64,000 nt of DNA from Haematococcus lacustris (lineage: Eukaryota > Chlorophyta > Chlorophyceae > Chlamydomonadales > Haematococcaceae): assembly GCA_030144725.1 (NCBI GenBank), contig JASKMD010000018.1:432676-496675 (forward strand), in the 5' to 3' direction. A program made the position numbers and the translations under genes. Position 1 is the stretch's first letter; each line of letters starts with the position of its first letter. Below, one piece after another: positions 1 to 21,674 of the stretch. The notes under the pieces were generated by a model, which saw only the letters and a program-made list of their open reading frames with translations, did not search any database and was not told the origin of the DNA.

Positions 1-820
1 GGTCTCTCGCGACGAGGCCCGCATGAGCAAACTATGCATGGATTTGAGGATGAAGATTTGAGCCGCCATAGCACTCAGCACAGTGCACAATATTTCATGA
101 TACATGTTGCACGGCATAGCTGACGGAGTCCTCTATCCAGTGATGTGCGAAACATAAACAGAACCCATGTGGCTGAGACGCGGCGTCGTTTTGATTACCA
201 GGGGTCAATTTCCTGTCATTTACTGTTAGTTGGGGACACCTGACCAGCCATGCCAAAGTCAGACAAGCCGGGCTAAGAGTGGGGATATTCGCACGAAGAA
301 GCTAGGTTGCGTAAGTGGCGGCGGTAGCCAATTACAACAAGCCAAGTCAAGCCTCGCAAAGGGGATGTGTGTGAGCAAGAGCTAGTCATGGAGGCACACA
401 CACACCAAATAAGCGGACCTGTAGTGTGCAATAGTGAAGTCACTGCCCGTCTTTGATTGCAGCTGTTGCAGTATTGCGAATAGGAAGAGGGTGGTAGGGT
501 TTGGAAGCTGGTCAATTCTATACTTTTGATGAGCCAATGCTCCTTACGTCACGCTGAGCTGTGACAACTATTGAAGCATCTCCCGCTTGGCCCCAGCAAC
601 TGTCTTCAACACTCAGCATCCCCGCAGCAGCCACACATCGAACTTAGTGCCCACTATCGCAGGCTACGTGTGCTTGTTCGTGCGATACCAACCGCGATGG
701 TTCGTGCAAGGACACCATACCCCTTGTCCCACAATCTTCGTGATGCCTCAATCGCCACTGTCTCACATCGCCGTCGTGCGCGCAACACGACGCACTCAAC
801 CTCACTCAATCTCACACTCG
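1..820. other. 3' flank of the HSP70 gene, no gene seen
   Basis: I see no supported gene here; the short ORFs lack coding character and splice context. On the minus strand a TGTAA, the usual chlorophyte polyadenylation signal, lies at 332-336, about 490 bases past the HSP70 stop. It could mark the end of that transcript, but this is inference. Confidence 0.4.
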
Positions 821-11132
<10,312 letters not shown>

Positions 11133-14100
11133 TGAGCTAGATTGCTCAGGGGGCTTCTATGTCGACACAAAGCAGCTTGAGTTGTATCGCACGAGAGAGC
11201 GGCGCTGCAAGTCGGAAAAGAACTTCCAGAAGAAAACAAAAGCTAGTCACACGTAATGAGACCTCCTCCCGTCTGCATAGCGCCCATTAGTAAAGGAACA
11301 GAGCGCAGGGAGGGAGGGACGAAGGAGCTGAGTCGGTACAGGGGGCGGGAGAGGAAGGGGTGTGAGGGAGGGGCTTGGGAGGGGGCAGGGGTAGGGGGCG
11401 GGAGAGGAGGGGAGGGCTGCTGCCACTACAAGCCCCCGATGGGACAGTTGCAGGACAGGAAAACTCACTTCATCCTAGGCCCTTGACTACAGGAGGACTT
11501 TTCTCGCCGATAGGCGAACACCCTGCAGTGGTCCAGCGGAGCTTCAACTTTCGCTTCGTCTGAAACTGTTGTATAAAGGGTGGGTCATTAGTGCTCGTAG
11601 TCAAGTCATAGTCAAGCTTCAGAGTCATGGTACATGGTCATATGTTATAAGTGCAACTAACCCAGAATCCAGGCCACTTGAGGCCTGCGCCGCTAATGTA
11701 TGCTTGGGGACAGCAGAAACACCCCATACTCCTGGCATGGTTTGGGTGTCTTTGCTGTGCACAAGAGCTGTGAGCGTGGTCAGCGCAGTGCGACAATGGA
11801 CGGTGTTTCTATTGAGTTGTTGTAGTGTACGAAAGTTGTTGGACAATGGATTAAGCGCCTTGAGGGTGTAGTGAGGTCAAGCTGTACTCCATGTCATGTC
11901 ATGTACACTCTCCCTACATGCACCTTTGGTGGTTCGTATCACCATGAAAGTCACAGAGGTGTGGTTCCAACTGGTTAAACTTACAATGATTGGCTCGCAC
12001 TTCACCCCCACCGTACACATCAGACACATCGCAACACCCAAGCTGGCAGCCACGCACCTGCACAAACTCAACTGGGATATAGACAGCCCACTGCATGTTG
12101 TGAGGCTGATGGAGCTACATGTGCTGTGCAATACTCATCTCATACCGTGAGTACATGCTGCAGGTCAGAATGTTGACCCCGAACACCCTAGACACTAACT
12201 ACCCTGCTGCTCTACCATAATGCAGCATGAGTCATAGAGGCTGCAGGCCTATTGCTCCGCTCATGGTCTGCCATCTGCTTTGGCTTTACCCCAAGGCTGC
12301 ACACAGCTGGGATGGCTTGCGACAAACCCATTCCTATACGCCTATGGGCAAGGGGGTGCAAGCACCGCAGGGCACGAGGTGTGGGCAAGTGGACCCCACA
12401 TCATCGTGTGTAGCCAGCTGGCCACGCCTGTTCAAGAACGTCAGGACCAACACTTCTTCCCTCAATGGATGGATCTGACGACACACTGCTGGGTGTCACA
12501 GCTTGCGGTGGTCGAATGTCTTTGCAGTGGGAAACTGCAGGAACCTGCTGGGAGTGTTCTCCGCGTAGATGTATTGCTTGTTGTATGAGCGCTGCACACC
12601 AGCAGGCATGCAACCACAATTCAGTTGACACACGACACTGCATGAAGAAGATGAGAGATTGAGGGGGCAAACAGCTGTGGCAAGGCATGCCAACACCATA
12701 TGATACAACACTGCAGGCATGTCTATTGTGGGTGACTATGAGATGCACATCAGAGGCAGCGATGCACCACATTAAAACAGTTTGCCTTAGCTGGTGACGA
12801 AGCCCACCGTCATGAAACACAGTAGACTAACTATGCTCACTACTGACGTGCTATGCCATGTGTATGTGTGTTGAGGGCTATATGACAAACACCTGTGCCT
12901 GCAGGTGGCTGATGGTGCAGGGGAATGGACTGCTTCATGGGCTGCCAAAGGCTACGAAGTACCACAGGACAGGTCACACCAGGCAACTTGCTGTGGTACA
13001 AGCCACTTGTTGATATGCATGACATGAGCATTGAACCTGGCACCCTCTGGTGACAAGCGACTGAAGCTGGTGACCAGGCACACATGCTGCAAGGTAAGGA
13101 GCAGGCCTCACCTCCTGGGGTCTAAGGTCTACAAGCTGCATGTCTGTCCACTGCCCATTAGTTGCTCTCAATAAAGGGCGGAGCTCCACCTGTGCGGCAA
13201 AACCCACCAACACAGTAAGCAATCAATGCATGGCCAGCAAGAGATTGAGGAGTCATGATGTGGGCAACGGTTTGCCCATGTTCATGTATCTCATGCACAG
13301 TTAATTGCTGTATGTGCTGTATTGTATTGGGGCGGGTTAGGGTTAGGGGCGATGTGTTGTGAGTCTACTCACATTGTGCAAGGATGCCTGCGCCCTGCGT
13401 TGACCAATGACATCGCCACTGCCTGGGACGTGGACTGTACACCCAGGCAAGTGTCCAGCTCCCAGAGGCACTGTCTCGTACTCTCGACTAATGAGGCTGC
13501 ACGGAGAAGGCAGGAGGGCAGCAGCACACTGGCTCATGCCAGTCTTGCTGATGGCATCAGGTACGGCCAATGTGCGGGACATGTCAGGTTGCATCGACAC
13601 AGCTATCGACACAACGCTAGCTATAGGTTGAGCTGGACGCATCCGGCAGCGACAAACCTGCGATACTCACAAAACCTGCTTGCGTCCTGTTCCTTTCGCA
13701 CCTATTCATCTTAAAGTCTGGCGTGTGGTTTGCGTTCAGCGTGGTTGTTAGCGTGGTAGGTGCAGCGTGTGGTCTGCCCGTCGCAAGGGCCCTTTGCTGC
13801 GTAACGATTTGCGTGATGTCCAGGGTAGCAGAGGTGCCCGGCATGGTGAATGGTATACTACGAGTGGGACGCGTGCCCCAATGTATGCCAGGCTGAAACA
13901 TGTGACCAAAAGGATGATGTGTTTCCATGCATCGCAATGGAGCATCGATGCAAGCGACGCGTTTGTGATGAAAGTGCGATGGCCTGAATGCACATTTGTT
14001 CCGTGTTGCAGCACTACATTGCTGCAACTGACAAGCTGACAGTCTTGAGGTGTAAGCTTTGGTCAGGAGACCAACGTTGCATCACCCAATCACGGACATG

Positions 14101-14749
14101 AAGCAACTCCCCTAATTCAGCATTAAACAGGGTTTAGCCTATGGGTAATCTCCCTCAACCAATGCCTTCATGACTATAGCGCCGTCGGCTGCACCCTTGA
14201 TGACCACAAACTCCATCCATGGTGGCACGTTGCGTTCCCTGACCACGGGGCTACCCATAAAAACTGACAGGTTAACGCCTGAAAGGAATAGTTAGTTTTC
14301 TTGTGCTAGGCGCTGCCTGGCCTGGGGCAGCCGGTCATTGACGAGCTTACAGCCCTGCTGCTACTCCCTGCCAGGGGAGTGCATCACCACCTTGCCCTTC
14401 CACTGCACATCTCATGGGGGCCCTGCACGCCCACACCAATGCATTAACTTTTGAGATAGGGGTGTTGTCCCGGTCGAGCCACTTGCCCCATGGGGGGCCC
14501 TGGGGTGGTGGCACTGGGCCTGGTGCATCAGGTTGGGGTTGGGGGAGTGTCATGGGCAGGAGTAGGGGCCTGAGCAGGGGAAGCCTGGGCAGGTGGGGTG
14601 GGTGTAGGCAGGGCAGGTTGGGTCAGGGGGGCAACGCCTCCAAGCCCTGTCGGGCTGCTTAGGAAGGACTGCAACAGCACCTTGGCCCTCAACCTAGAGC
14701 CTTCATTGCCGTGGAACACTAAGCGTGGACCACTACAAAACGGTGTTTT
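11133..14749. other. intergenic region, no firm gene
   Basis: HSP70 promoter side, then about 3.6 kb without a supported gene. Minus-strand stretches with splice-like borders exist at about 13217-13110 (reads VELRPLLRATNGQWTDMQLV) and 12607-12496 (reads RSYNKQYIYAENTPSRFLQ before a stop). I could not join them into a gene or recognise them. Two TTAGGG-like units occur at about 13335-13350. The rest holds nothing I can name. Confidence 0.3.
11223..11232 (-). promoter_or_regulatory. heat-shock-element-like core upstream of HSP70
   Basis: CTTCCAGAAG is a perfect nTTCnnGAAn pair, 91 bases upstream of the proposed HSP70 start. Further GAA triplets adjoin it, but not all in 5-bp phase. A heat-shock factor site is plausible at this gene; one core alone is weak evidence. 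Confidence 0.35.
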
Positions 14750-16795
14750 TGTCTGTGTGGAGTTCCTATGCACACGGCATGCACATGGCATACACATGGG
14801 CATGGTCGCCTACCACCTACACCATTGCCTGGTCCTGAGGTCTATGATATAGAGCTGGCAGGACACACATGCACTGATTGTAAGCTGATGGCAGCTCAAC
14901 AAAGTGGGGCACCCACTACTGTGCCGCAGCGGGCTGCAGCTGCTGCTGGGCCTTGGGTGGCTTGTCTCGCATCCGCTTGTACCCCAAGCCTGGGTACTCC
15001 TTGCCCTTGGTGGGCTGGGTGGGCTGGGTGGGCTCAGTTGCCTGCTCAGACTTGGTGCGCTTGCTGTGCTTGACTGGCAGGGGAGTGCTGGGCCCTGGCT
15101 CTGAGGCTGCTAGCTGTGTGGCTGCCTGGCTGCTGCATGGGGCCTGTGGGGGCTTGCGTGGTGCCACTACCGGGCACCACATCATGCCCCGCACTGCTGG
15201 CTCCAGGCTGGGCGCAGCAAGCGCTCTTCCACCTGCCCTGCTGGAGGCTTCCAGTCTGCAGGCCTAGTGGCCCTGCGTTTGTTCAATTGGCACTCACAGG
15301 GCTGCTGGCCATTTACTGCTGAGCTGACCCGGCTGGTGCGATGCTCATCCACAAGCACCACCCTGCCCCGCCGCTGGTCTGTTCCCCTGGGCCTGCACAC
15401 CACCTTGCAGCAGGCACGCAGCACCGCATCCGCACCCCAACCTCCCCTGGTGCCAATGGTAGCTGCACAAAAGAACACCACCAGCTGCTTGGCACGCCCT
15501 TGGCGCTGCATAGACAACTCCGCCATCTCCTCCTCCAACTGCAGTCATGCACACAAGGCACGCAGGGTGGCTGACATGGTGGCACCATGGCTTCATGCCC
15601 AAGGCTTCATGCACCAAGGCTTTATGCCCAACCCACCACCTCTCAGTACACAACCCCTCCTACCCACCCTCACCTTCTTGAAGAACTGCTCCAGCGCCCG
15701 GTCCTGGGCTCCGCACAGCGGCAGGCGCTGCCGTGCCCACTTGGGGTCCAGGAACACCTCCCACACCGCGTCCCAGGTGGCCAGGGTGACGCTGATGTGC
15801 TTCAGGTTGGCCACCAAGGAGGTGCCGGCTGAGCTTGCTGCTGCCAGGTGCTAGAGGTGGGGCTTGGTTGGTGGTAGCCACCGCGCAGTGTCACAGCGGG
15901 AGTTGTTTAGGCCACGGGCATGCCGCAACTGGCCCTTGGTCAGCTTCCACCGGGCCAGCTGGTCTGCTATCAGCTGGCCTGACGTCTTGTCCCACACCCC
16001 TCAGGCTACGCTGACTGCCTGGGAAGCCGGGGTCGATGCCCACCCCAATCTGAGTGGCTGGGTCAAACACAAACCCTCGCGTCTCAGCTAGGGCCTTGCC
16101 AATGCAGGGGAGTCCTACCGCATGGGCCGCTACAGCTGCTGCATTTGGGGCTGCCGCTGGGCGGCTGTTGCTGGTGGAAGGACCTGCCGCTGGGGTGGGG
16201 CAGGAGGAGGGGGGAAGGGGCGTGTGTAGTGCACACACACGCTGACACTGTCTGTCTCCTTCTAATGTGCGCTCAGGCTGCTCAGCTGACAGGCATGCGG
16301 GGCATCTCGAACTCAAACCCCTGGTTAGCCAGCTTGCCCGTACTGAACCATTTGTCCCAAGGCTGGCTCCGGGCTGGCTCTGCGGTGAAGGTCTCCCTTG
16401 TCAGCCCCGGCTGCTTGCACACCCCGTGCAACGCCCTGCTGTCCAACTTGATGGATGCCCACCTTGATGGATGCCCACCTTGGCCATGGAAGTGAGAGTG
16501 AAGGGAGATGGGCAGGTCAGGATCCGGGGCCCTCCCCTACGCTTGCCCCGCTTTGACTGCCCTGGTACAGGTGGGGTGGAGGTGGGGGTGGAGGTGGTGC
16601 CCTGGTACAGGTGGGGTGGAGGTGGTGCCAATGCTCCAGGCACCGGCACACATGCACCGCATGGCGCATGCGGCAGGGCAGGGCAGGGGCAGGGTGTCTT
16701 GCAAGGAATCCTTGTGCTTGGCGGTGCTCTTCTGCTTCTTCGGAGGCATTGTGCCACTACACTCATACCAGATACCTCATACCAGTATGCCACTC
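14750..16795 (-). mobile_element. decayed Fanzor-like (eukaryotic TnpB) element, copy A
   Basis: Remnant of a RuvC-fold, probably RNA-guided, nuclease element. In 5'-3' order on the minus strand: MPPKKQKSTAKHKDSLQ from 16749 (basic, nuclear-localisation-like); an exon near 16465-16272 reading SQPWDKWFSTGKLANQGFEF; VGIDPG near 16050 (first RuvC Asp); [20 protein letters not shown] near 15810-15750; RALEQFFKKV; VVFFCAATIGTRGGWGADAV; VLVDEHRTSRVSSAVNGQQP near 15350-15295; and a Lys/Pro-rich tail with a stop at 14916. Just after VGIDPG the frame breaks relative to copy C (26.1-26.7 kb), so it is a pseudogene. The DPG motif, the (V/I)DExxTS signature and the order fit Fanzor/TnpB; the family call is by motif only. 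No terminal repeats or target duplication found. Confidence 0.6.
14804..14915 (-). ncRNA. candidate guide (omega-type) RNA tail of Fanzor copy A
   Basis: The bases just after the Fanzor stop stay closely similar to those after the stop in fragment B (21295-21412), including CATCAGCTTACAAT, AGTGCATG and GTAGGTGGTAGGCG. Non-coding conservation at the 3' end of a TnpB/Fanzor gene is where the guide RNA of such elements lies. Function is inferred; it could equally be a conserved element end. Confidence 0.35.
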
Positions 16796-17672
16796 TGCCA
16801 CATCACTCTCGCATCTCCAGGAGCCACACCGAGCGGAAACACAACCCTAACTGCAACAGCAGTGACAGGCACAGAAGCCTGCTATGCAGAAGCCGATGCT
16901 GCACTGGTGTGAGGCTGGTGCACATTGATGCTGGTGCGTACATTTCACTTGTTCCAGCATCGACGTTAACCTTGGATCACCTCCCCCAAAGGTGCGCCAC
17001 CATTAAGGATAGAGCAGCAGGTACAACAGAACAGCCATGAACCATGTGAAGAGTTGGGCTGCCTCAACTGTCTTGTCTCCCTGGGCAATGAGGCCATGAA
17101 CGCAGTGAGCTGATACAGAGTATTGCTCACTAAGCACCCTATCATTGAGCCTTGCATGCACCGTTACCCTGCGTGAAACTCGGTTAGCACTTGGATACAC
17201 AACAAAACACCACAGCATGACCATTGGTAGCTCTATCTTCCGCCACGGTTGTTCCACGTTGGCAGGGACCAGCTGGTTCAGGTTTAGAACCTTGGGCGGG
17301 GACTTGGTTCACATGGCTTATGGAAGGGCTTTCATCGCGTAACAGACATAGAAGCAGTAGCAGGTTGAGGTAATGCACATGCTGGAATGGCAGTGCAGAG
17401 TAACAGGCAGGGCTTGCATTTAACTTGGTGTTTTTTATACATGGCATGCCACATGGGGTGGCACATGGTCGTGCTGCAGAAGCCAAAATAACTAATGTCA
17501 ACTGGTGTACCGCGAACTTTAAAGCCACTGGACGGATGGTGATTCTCGGCTTGTGCTTGTAACTCGCGACCTTCGGATATTGTCGGTTCGCCATTGGCCT
17601 TGTAGCGTTGCGTAGATTTCATCGTTGACCAGTGAGCTGTTGGAGTGTAGGTAAATAGTCATAGGAGTTGCG
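16796..17672. other. upstream region of the coiled-coil gene, no gene seen
   Basis: No supported coding exons. A minus ORF at 17003-17257 has no recognisable family or splice context. The 3' part should hold the promoter of the gene starting at 17673, but I see no clear TATA box. Confidence 0.3.
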
Positions 17673-20296
17673 ATGATGCTTAGCCTCGCCGTGGACCTTC
17701 CGCGTGAGGTACGCTTTCTGTCCATGTCGCGTTGGCAAACCTGTATGCATGCGTACGCTGTCTATCTCTTGACCCTCACCGACCCAGGTGGCTGCTGTTC
17801 TCCCTAGTGAGCCATACGCCCAGCTGGAGCTGGCTAACAAAATCATCAGCTTTGCGTACAGCCAAAAGGCAAGCTGTTTTGTGAGGGCGGCAGCCCTTAA
17901 CAGCGCCATGTGCTGCACAGCTCCATGAAGGCCAGTCAGTGGCCCTGCCCAGCCAACAGTACAACACACCGTCTGTGCAGGTGTCACTAGTGGAAGCAGA
18001 GGCTCAGCAACTCCGGGAGGCATTGATAGCCAAGAACAACATAATAAAGCAACTGGTACGTGGCCTGAAGACGAGGGCTTGACTGCTGCACTTGCTGGCT
18101 GGGCCTGGGGCCATACTAATGGGGCTTGTCCTCTACACAGGAGCGAAAGGTTGCCAACATGGAGAACGAGGTGGCTGAGCTACAGGTCAAGGTAAGCAGG
18201 TTGCTGACTGCTAGCCAGCCCCTCATCTGCAGAGGCCAGCGCACACCAGTGCATCACACAAACTGGATGCGCCTGAAAGCTGGACGCACCTGGAAGGGTA
18301 GCCAGCACAGGCCTGCAGACTGCGTGCCTCCAGGCAGCCCAGCCAGTCAGGTAGCCTTCCTACATATCAGCACCTCCCAGACTCACCCTACAGAAGTCCA
18401 TTAGCACTGAACCCACAAGCATATAACGCCCCTGTCCATGTCTTCTTTGGTTCAGAGCAAAATGGCAGTGGAGGAGCAACACCGCTTGGGCACAGAGAAA
18501 GGGGCTCTCATAGAGACAGTAAAACGCTTGAACCGTGAGGTGTCACGCCTGGATGCCTTCAAACGCAGCCTGCTGCAGCACCTGCACGACGATGAAGAGG
18601 TGAGGCGTCCCGGCCTCCTCTGGCAGGCCAGTGCCGGCCCTACACTGCCCACTGTCACAGCAGGTCACAGCAGCACAAGCAGCATGAGGGGGAAAGGGGA
18701 AGCACAGTAATGGCTCACACTGCCCCATTTCTGCTTTCACCAACGTTGTGGAAGCACCCCACAACACTTTGGACAGCCCCCGTACTCCTCATCTCCATCA
18801 TTGCCATGCTTGCGCCTGTCTGAAAAGACGAGGAATGGTTGTGAATCATCTCCCTATGGCATGAGCCACTGCGCAGTGGCACATTGCTGTGGACCGCTGC
18901 GGCCCCAACAGCTGCCCCGCCCCTGGTCCTGTGCGCAGCCTGCGCAGCTGGACCACTCCGTAGCAGCCGTGGACTTGTCAACGGACCGCCTGGTAGCGGA
19001 TGTGCTGCACAGCGCCATGAAGGCCACGCAGCATCCGCAGCAATCACAGTCGTCAGGGCCGCCACCAGGCCCCAGTGGTGGCGCCCACACCACCAGCTCC
19101 TACCTGCCACGATCAGGTGACTGCACCAGCTGCAGGGACTATCAGGCGCCAGGGGCATGCACCACGCCACTCACCACCATCCTTGCATGGCATTCCTCCA
19201 TGCTCAGCATCACCATGCTCAGCATCACCATGCTCTGCTACACCCCCTGCAGACCAGGAGCATATCAGGAACGCAGGAGGTGACCATGTCACATTGCAGT
19301 CAATGGAATGAGCCCGATCCTGAGTGTGACTGTGTGACCATCTAGCCTTGGCAAGCAACAGTGAGTGCTGTCGCCCTGCAGGCCCTAGCACTTCAACTCA
19401 ACACCTAGGCAGAGGAGGCCCTGCAGGGTACGCCAGCAGCACCCCCTCCCAGCCAGTCAGCCACACCAGCCCCAGAGGGCCCACCTCCCCACGGGCCTAC
19501 GTCACCTCCACGCCCCAGCCCTCAGGCACCCACCACTACGGGTCATCCCAGGGCCAGTCCCAGACGTCAGGCAGCAGTGGCCAGTATGTCAGCAATGGCG
19601 GGCAGTACACCAGCAGCAAGGCAACAGTGGAGCCGAGGATGGAGGCCAAGGACTTCTTCAGGCATGCCAGGTCAGTGACTTGGTTGCACACTTGCAGTCA
19701 CTAGCACACATTTAGTCCAGCTTCGCCGAGGCTGAAGGACACCTTGTGCAGGTCACTGCACACCAGCTGTGCCTGCACACCAGCTGTACGAAGTAGCCAG
19801 CCTCTTCCCTTGCTAGAACCAGCTGTGGACCTGCAGCTTAAGGACATCATGGCACATGGCACCATGGTCAGCTCAGCCCAATGTCCTCCAGTAGTGGTAC
19901 TCATGGCTGCCATGTGCTGGTTTGGGTCATTGATGACTTGTCTGACAATGCTAACAGCAGCTATTGGTCACTGGGGCTGTTATGGAGTGGTAGGAGGGGG
20001 CCGTGGCCCCTCCAGGCGGAAGAGTTCACGCTGTTGAACACCTGCATAGTCTTACTATCATCATTACTATCATCATATCAATAACGTTGTTGTTACTATC
20101 ATGCCGTGGCTGCAGGGCACAGCTATCTTACGAGGCCTTCTCCCAGTTCCTGCAAGCTATCAAGCAGCACAACGCCGGGCTGGCATCACGTGATGACACG
20201 TTGCGCTCCGCGCGCTTGATCTTTGGTCCTGGCGCGACAGGCCTCTACGACGTGTTTGAAGGCCTGCTCACGCGCAATGGGGCTGGCCTGTCGTGA
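17673..20296 (+). CDS. At4g15545-type coiled-coil protein
   Basis: Conserved plant and algal protein of unknown biochemical role. Exons: 17673-17708, 17788-17868, 17981-18055, 18141-18191, 18456-18599, 18939-19116, 19253-19279 (optional, in frame), 19382-19670, 20116-20296; about 353 residues. The N-terminal third is coiled coil (SEPYAQLELANKIISFAYSQ, then ERKVANMENEVAELQVK and ETVKRLNREVSRLDAFKRSL). The middle is Ser/Pro/Gln-rich and disordered. The end is the family's conserved C-terminal domain: EAKDFFRHAR, QLSYEAFSQFLQAIKQHN, GLYDVFEGLLTRN. The intron after 17868 uses a GC donor (AAG then GCAAGC). Phases agree across all joins. The start is the first of two adjacent ATGs; the second (17676) is also possible. 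Its last exon and 3' flank are duplicated at 29213-29470. Confidence 0.85.
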
Positions 20297-20475
20297 AGAC
20301 TCGTGGCCGACAGCTCCTTAGGATCTGTAGCCCACAGCTGTTCCCCGGAGCTGCTGCATTTGTAGTGCACAGCTCCTGTGACCAGCTGTCATACCTGAAT
20401 CGTCGTGGCTTCTCATGAGGCCCTGTAGCAACGGCCTGTGCTCATGCTCACCCGCTCCGGCTGAGAATCAGAACT
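20216..20475 (+). repeat. source copy of the duplicated gene tail
   Basis: The last codons of the coiled-coil gene and about 180 bases of its 3' flank match 29213-29470 at roughly 90 percent or better by eye. The match runs through the stop codon into untranslated sequence such as AGCTCCTTAGGATCTGTAGC. Confidence 0.9.
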
Positions 20476-21201
20476 AGCAGTTGTGGTCTGCCGTGAGAGC
20501 CTACGTCAGGTCCCATATCATACCACGTGCAATGCTGCATTATATGATGCCATGGTGGTTTTTAGCCATGGCCTTTGCTCATGCTTATCACGCAGCTGTG
20601 ACATGGATTGAGCCGCGGTGGCCTGCCATGGGGCTCTGCGCCGCTGACTGTGTGATGCCGTCTACTATGCTCTGTCATGTCAAATCGCACGTCTTATTGT
20701 ATTTTTGTGGGTTGTGACCACACTGTAGTGCATGTTGTGACGAGGTGGCTTGCATGGCACGCATGGTTCCATGCACATTGACCTTCTCCACACCATACAT
20801 CACCCTGCCAAATACAAGACAAACAAGCTGACAACTCTGTCTTGAGTGTGCATGCTGCGCGCCATTCGTCAGCTCAGCATGATTCATTATGGCTTCAATG
20901 CATATACCATCTGTTTGCCTACCGTTCCATGAGGTGCTTGGGTCTGTCACTCTTGATGGAGGCCGCCAAGTGCCACAGTTCACTGCACACTCTTGTTTGT
21001 GCTGCCATACCAGACTGATGGTCATCAGGATGCCTGTCTGCCTGCCTGTCTGCCTGCCCGTACCCTTGTTGCCTTGTCCTTGTAAGGCTGGGTATGGCTG
21101 CGTCACACAACCGTATATTGTCACGGGAAATCCTCCTGGAGGTGCGAGAGGGATGTGACGGAGTGACACACTGGTGGCCAAACCAGGGAGCTCTGCCAGC
21201 C
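20476..21201. other. spacer between the coiled-coil gene and Fanzor fragment B
   Basis: No gene supported. AT-richer than the surroundings; a short run of CTGCCTGT-like units lies at about 21035-21060. Confidence 0.3.
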
Positions 21202-21412
21202 AAGGGCAAGGAGTACCCAGGCTTGGGGTACAAGCGGGTGTGAGACAAGCCACTCAAGGCCCAGCAGCAGCTACAGCACGCTGCGATACAGTAGTGTGTG
21301 CCCCCCCCCCCATCTGAGCTGTCATCAGCTTACAATTAGTGCATGTTTTGTCATGCCAAGTCTACACGATAGCCCTAATGGGTCAGGCAATAATGTAGGT
21401 GGTAGGCGGCTC
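21202..21412 (+). mobile_element. Fanzor-like element, 3' fragment (copy B)
   Basis: Starts at GGCAAGGAGTACCC, matching the last codons of copy A (GKEYPGLGYKR, ending at the stop at 21292-21294), and continues through the shared 3' non-coding tail. Opposite orientation to copy A. No upstream coding part is present, so it is a 3' truncation product of the family. Confidence 0.6.
21295..21412 (+). ncRNA. candidate guide (omega-type) RNA tail of Fanzor fragment B
   Basis: About 118 bases after the stop, alignable with 14915-14804 on the other strand, with substitutions and a poly-C expansion at 21301-21312. A tail retained while the coding part is lost would suit an RNA used in trans, but plain element decay explains it too. 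Confidence 0.3.
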
Positions 21413-21457
21413 ATGTGCCATGTGCACTGGGTTTACTCCACACAGCCCAATAACACC

Positions 21458-21535
21458 ATTTGAGTCGGGCCACTATTGCCCACTAGTATATTCCCGCTAG
21501 TGGCTGCTAGTGGCCACTACTGGTCCGGCTCAAAT
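21458..21535. repeat. imperfect hairpin, about 29-bp arms
   Basis: Arms 21458-21486 and 21507-21535 begin and end with ATTTGAG and CTCAAAT, are complementary at about 24 of 29 positions, and enclose a 20-base loop. It resembles a very short MITE or a folded RNA. I see no clear target duplication. Confidence 0.6.
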
Positions 21536-21674
21536 GGAGGACCTAGTGAGGGACAAGGGGCATGACTTATCGTCAGGCTGCTACACCTAGTACAACAGGT
21601 GGCGAGGAGGGCAGGGTAGGGGCTGACAGGCTCTGTTAAAGGGTTTGGGACGATGATGTATGTACCCCTGGAGC

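Noticed and set aside
12000..13650. Possible small minus-strand gene
   Set aside because: Two or three exon-like stretches exist, but they do not join in phase and match no family I know.
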